Positions 60,614-64,000 of a stretch of 64,000 bases of DNA are shown piece after piece. Every line of letters begins with the position of its first letter. Within the stretch, counting starts at the first letter, position 1. The position numbers and the translations under genes are program-made. This DNA comes from Parasponia andersonii (taxonomy: Eukaryota > Streptophyta > Magnoliopsida > Rosales > Cannabaceae), in NCBI GenBank assembly GCA_002914805.1, contig JXTB01000323.1, forward strand, positions 274,031 to 338,030, given 5' to 3'. The notes under the pieces are model-generated. The model was not told the origin of the DNA and did no database searches. It saw only the letters and a program-made list of their open reading frames with translations.

Positions 60614-61419
60614 TGTGGGACCCGTTCCTAAATCATACACCACGTAGACGATTAAGTGACAGAACATGTCATATACAGGACACACCGTCCAACAGTGTTC
60701 AGAGTGATTAATTAAAGGCCACGCGAGTCGCACATGGTACCACATAGGCCCATGGGCTGTCCGAGGCTAGGGCCGAATCCATCCAGGGATGGGCTCGGCC
60801 CAGTCCGATTCTTACTTCGACAGCTGAGAGTCGGGAGCCCTAAGGGTCTTCCACCAGAGTACAATGGAAAGCAACTCACAGCTCCAGACCCAGACAGAGC
60901 ATTTAATGCGATCCTGAGTAGGTGTGCGTATGGGACAAACCATCCTGACAGAACGGCGGTTTATTCAAATCTCGCCCCTGACAGATTCGAGCTATAGGGG
61001 ACGGCGGAAACTAGGCTACGACGATGCAGGGAGATTCACAGTAATCTCAGCCCGTGATCTCTGGAGTAAGTCCTGGTGAAGAAAAAGGTACTCGGTCATG
61101 GAAAGAAGAACCATGAGGTTCACAATTTCAGGACTATATATATGAGTCATGCATCCCAAAAGAGAGGCATGTACGCATACAAAAAGAAATATTTAAGAGA
61201 TATACTCATACAAAGAAAAACTAAATCTTTGCTACCCTGAATCAAAGATAAACAACTGAATTAAGCATCGGAGAGTCTTTGCAGGTGGCCTCCCCTGCCT
61301 CTCCGATCTTGCCTGAAGTCAAAAGCTCATTGGGACAGCAAGGACATGTGGACAGTTAAAGGATACAACATCAGCAGTTCAGACAAACACGTGGACAGCT
61401 GGTGAAAACTGCTCCAACA
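60614..61419 (+). mobile_element. Solo LTR, 0.8 kb, Ty3/gypsy (Tat/Ogre-like), TSD TATAT/TATAC
   Basis: It begins 'tgtgggacccgttcct' and ends 'ctgctccaaca'. Flanks are TATAT (60609-60613) and TATAC (61420-61424), one mismatch. A TATA-like 'actatatatatgag' sits near 61133, followed downstream by 'aagcatcggagagtctttgc', a phrase characteristic of Tat-lineage LTRs. GC content is clearly above the surroundings. There is no primer-binding site or internal region, so it is a solo LTR. The frame at 60734-60997 is LTR sequence. Confidence 0.8.
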
Positions 61420-61424
61420 TATAC

Positions 61425-63045
61425 CTTTCGAACTAGACAGCTTGGCAAACGTTTCCGCTCCTCATTCCAAGTAAACTATCCCTAGTTGTGTTACATGTAT
61501 AACCTTAATTTAAATATAAAATTATGGGTATGTTTGATATTCGAAGTCAAGGAGACTATGAAGTGAACTCGGTATCCCTATCTAACAAGCAAAGTAATTG
61601 CATTAGACCAAATTCATAATTTTAGGATTATATATATATATATAATGATTTTGTAAATTATGATATTTATATATAGTTGTTAATTTAATAAATATTTTTT
61701 TTACTTATGTATATTCAGTTATTAAATAATGATCTAATAACTATAATAAAATGCATAAAAAATGTATATTATTAATATTTTTATTTTTTATTTTTTATTA
61801 TAAAAATATATAAATAACATAAAAAAAAATACAACTGAATTAGTGCCATATATATATATATATATATATATAGAGAAATATTAATGGGATTTGGTCTTCT
61901 TTCTTGACTTGTCATAATGATTCCATAATCAACCGAAAATTTCATTGGCATTTGGCACAACTAAGACTAGAAAAGGACGAAATGTCTTCAAAAGAGACTG
62001 GTAGTACTAAAAGAATTATGTGCAATAATATATTTTGTTTTTCTTATATAATATAATATATACAACTATATACGTATACCATAATAAGTGGAAGATAATC
62101 AGATGTCTACCTCGTTGGAAATGACCTAACTGTTCAACTACGAGGTTAAAAGAATTGCATATCTGGGGTGACGAAGATATTGATTATTTATTATATATGT
62201 CCTTTTTCGATTTCTTCACGTCTATTTATCCACCAATATAGAGAAGTCCTTTTTGGCTTTGTAATCTTTTCGTTCCACCAAAGTTGATAATGTCAACGGT
62301 GTTTCGGTCACCTTATTAGCAATAAAGAACAAAATAATTAACTTGCTTGTAAAGGGGGAAAAAAAAACTGGATAGAGCTTTAATTAGTAGCCACAAAAAG
62401 TATAAATCGGATGGAAAATTCCAAGGTTTTTCTTAGCTAGAGAACAATATTCAACAGTACTAACTACTAAGGCCTTTTGCAAATTTATTTTAGTTTTCTT
62501 TATTTTGGAAGATGGGGATCAATGTTGGAGTACCGCTTAGAAATTAGATTAATTCATTTTTTTTTTCCCGAATAACACTGTTGACGATGAAATTTGTCAA
62601 CACTGCGGGGATGATTGAATTTTTAAAGTGAGATTGATTTCCCAGTGCAAATTGATGTATAAAATTAAAGGAAAAAAGAGATTTTAAATGATTTACCCTA
62701 ATTATTTCGTCTATATGTGATAAATCTCACTATTGCAAACTAAATTTATATGTGACGGTGTAGGTCTCAGTTAACTAATTAAGGTATTTCGTAATTTAGC
62801 GAACACATGTAAAAAGTAACATTTAAATGAGATAAAAAGTATATATATATATATATATATGTTTATACATATATATATATTATATACAAATAAATATGCT
62901 CGCTACAATACACATCGCCATATTAAATATGTGAATTAATTGGTTTTTCTTTGAGGAATAGTTTTAGTTTGTTTGCCTGTTCATCATGGGCTTTCATGTT
63001 GTTTTTAACGGTTGTTGAAAGAGTCAAAGGACACTCTCCACTACT
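61425..63045. other. Intergenic AT-rich DNA
   Basis: (TA)n runs lie near 61630, 61850-61872 and 62840-62861. No gene or bounded element is seen. Confidence 0.5.
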
Positions 63046-63672
63046 TTTTAAGAAATAATACCAAAAATATGACCTTCAGAAAATAACTATTTTTTTGTAC
63101 AACTTTTGGTGATATTTTTCTATGGACTTAACTAAAAATTGGCTTTTCAAAATTGGTTTATCTGGTTATTGCAAGAAATCGAATTGGTTTTTCTTATTCT
63201 ATTTATTATTTTTTCTAGTAAATAGATAGTTTCTTTTATTTATCATTGTTGGTTTCTTTAGTTATTGTTAAAAACTAATTTAGTTTCTCAGTTTTTACTA
63301 ACCAAATTATTTCAAATAACTAAGTTGGTTTCTTAGTTTATGGTAATCAAACTAATTTCTCTGATTTTGGTTATTTAGTTTTTATGTGGTAAACTGATGG
63401 TTTCTTTTATTTATTATCATTAATTTTTCTAGTTATTCCTAAAAACGAATTTGGTTTCTCAATTTCCAGTGACCAAATTATTAGTTTCACTTACACAGAT
63501 GGCTATTGGAAATTATTAACTAATTTGTAAAAAAGAAACTAAATTGGTTTCTTGTAATAACGAGATAAAGCAATTTTATATGAAGTATTTAGAAAAATAT
63601 TACTAAAAGTCATACAAAAAAATAATTATTTTTCAGGAGATTGTATTATTTATATTATTTTTGAAAAAATAG
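63046..63672. mobile_element. Inverted-repeat element, about 630 bp, with internal tandem repeat
   Basis: The left arm (about 63055-63190) matches the right arm (about 63530-63660) read inverted: 'aataactatttttttgtac' against 'aataattatttttttgtat', and 'ctggttattgcaagaaatcg' against 'ctcgttattacaagaaacca'. The interior holds two units of about 170 bp ('gatagtttcttttatttatc' near 63225, 'gatggtttcttttatttatt' near 63397). The shape fits a MULE-type MITE; borders are approximate. Confidence 0.65.
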
Positions 63673-64000
63673 ATATAAGTGTCAAAAAGCCTTGTCGAAA
63701 TTTTTTCAAATTTTAGTATAAGGCCCGACCACTCCATCTGAAACCCAGTTGGCCCAATTAAAGAATAGTACCAATCCCATCACTTTATACATTCGAAACC
63801 TATTTTAAAAAAAAGTCATTAAGCTATAAATTAGTCATTATCAACTTTGATCTCTTTTAAAAAATAAACAAACTATAAATCATAGATAGTTCTATTACCA
63901 CATCTCTTTTTTCTCTTCACACTCTTTATTAATGAATATTTTTTTTACAAAAGTTTCCTCATATAAAATGACATAAATATCCCAATACTATATTAATTAA
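63673..64000. other. Intergenic to window end
   Basis: AT-rich sequence with no feature seen. Confidence 0.5.

Noticed and set aside
1..64000. tRNA, rRNA and CRISPR-like arrays
   Set aside because: No cloverleaf-compatible A/B-box pairs or rRNA blocks were recognised by eye. The regular arrays are plant tandem repeats without spacer structure. A tRNA scan was not possible here.

Overview
This window is nuclear DNA from a flowering plant, most likely a eudicot. It is strongly AT-rich and gene-poor. It has GT-AG introns with plant-like TATA boxes, plant-specific gene families (L-type lectin receptor kinase, thaumatin-like protein, SRG1-like 2-oxoglutarate dioxygenase, hAT-derived BED/DUF659 protein) and many plant transposable elements, several of them marked by target-site duplications (TSDs). 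I cannot name the species from sequence alone. There is one assembly gap of 201 N, at 14251-14451, plus single Ns at 4004 and 46011.

Layout. 1-1.7 kb: tandem copies of a MITE-like AT-rich repeat. 2.5-5.4 kb (minus): an SRG1-like 2-oxoglutarate/Fe(II) dioxygenase locus whose exons 2 and 3 occur twice in tandem, with frameshifts in both copies. 6.9-10.5 kb: a MITE and a degenerate CACTA-like element. 13.9-15.7 kb: a solo LTR with a perfect 5-bp TSD. 16.2-21.4 kb: segmental and tandem duplications. 21.5-22.4 kb (minus): an intact two-exon thaumatin-like gene. 25.8-30.6 kb: an LTR fragment, microsatellites and three inverted-repeat (MITE-like) elements. 31.4-34.2 kb (plus): a four-exon domesticated hAT-transposase gene of 760 codons. 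38.1-40.2 kb (minus): an intact, intronless L-type lectin receptor kinase of 685 residues. 43.9-49.6 kb: a 3.6-kb solo LTR nested in what looks like an older LTR in the other orientation. 50.4-56.9 kb: a large Mutator-like element (MULE) relic with about 1-kb inverted arms, a transposase remnant, a 42-bp hairpin minisatellite and a 1.26-kb direct duplication of one arm. 57.4-59.2 kb and 60.6-61.4 kb: two more solo LTRs with TSDs. 63.0-63.7 kb: a small inverted-repeat element.

The three intact genes are independent units. The lectin kinase and the thaumatin-like protein both belong to families tied to cell-surface perception and pathogen defence, but nothing in the sequence shows co-regulation. 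The most notable structures are the broken double-exon dioxygenase locus, the MULE relic with its nested higher-order repeats, and four separately dated-looking solo LTRs found by their TSDs.
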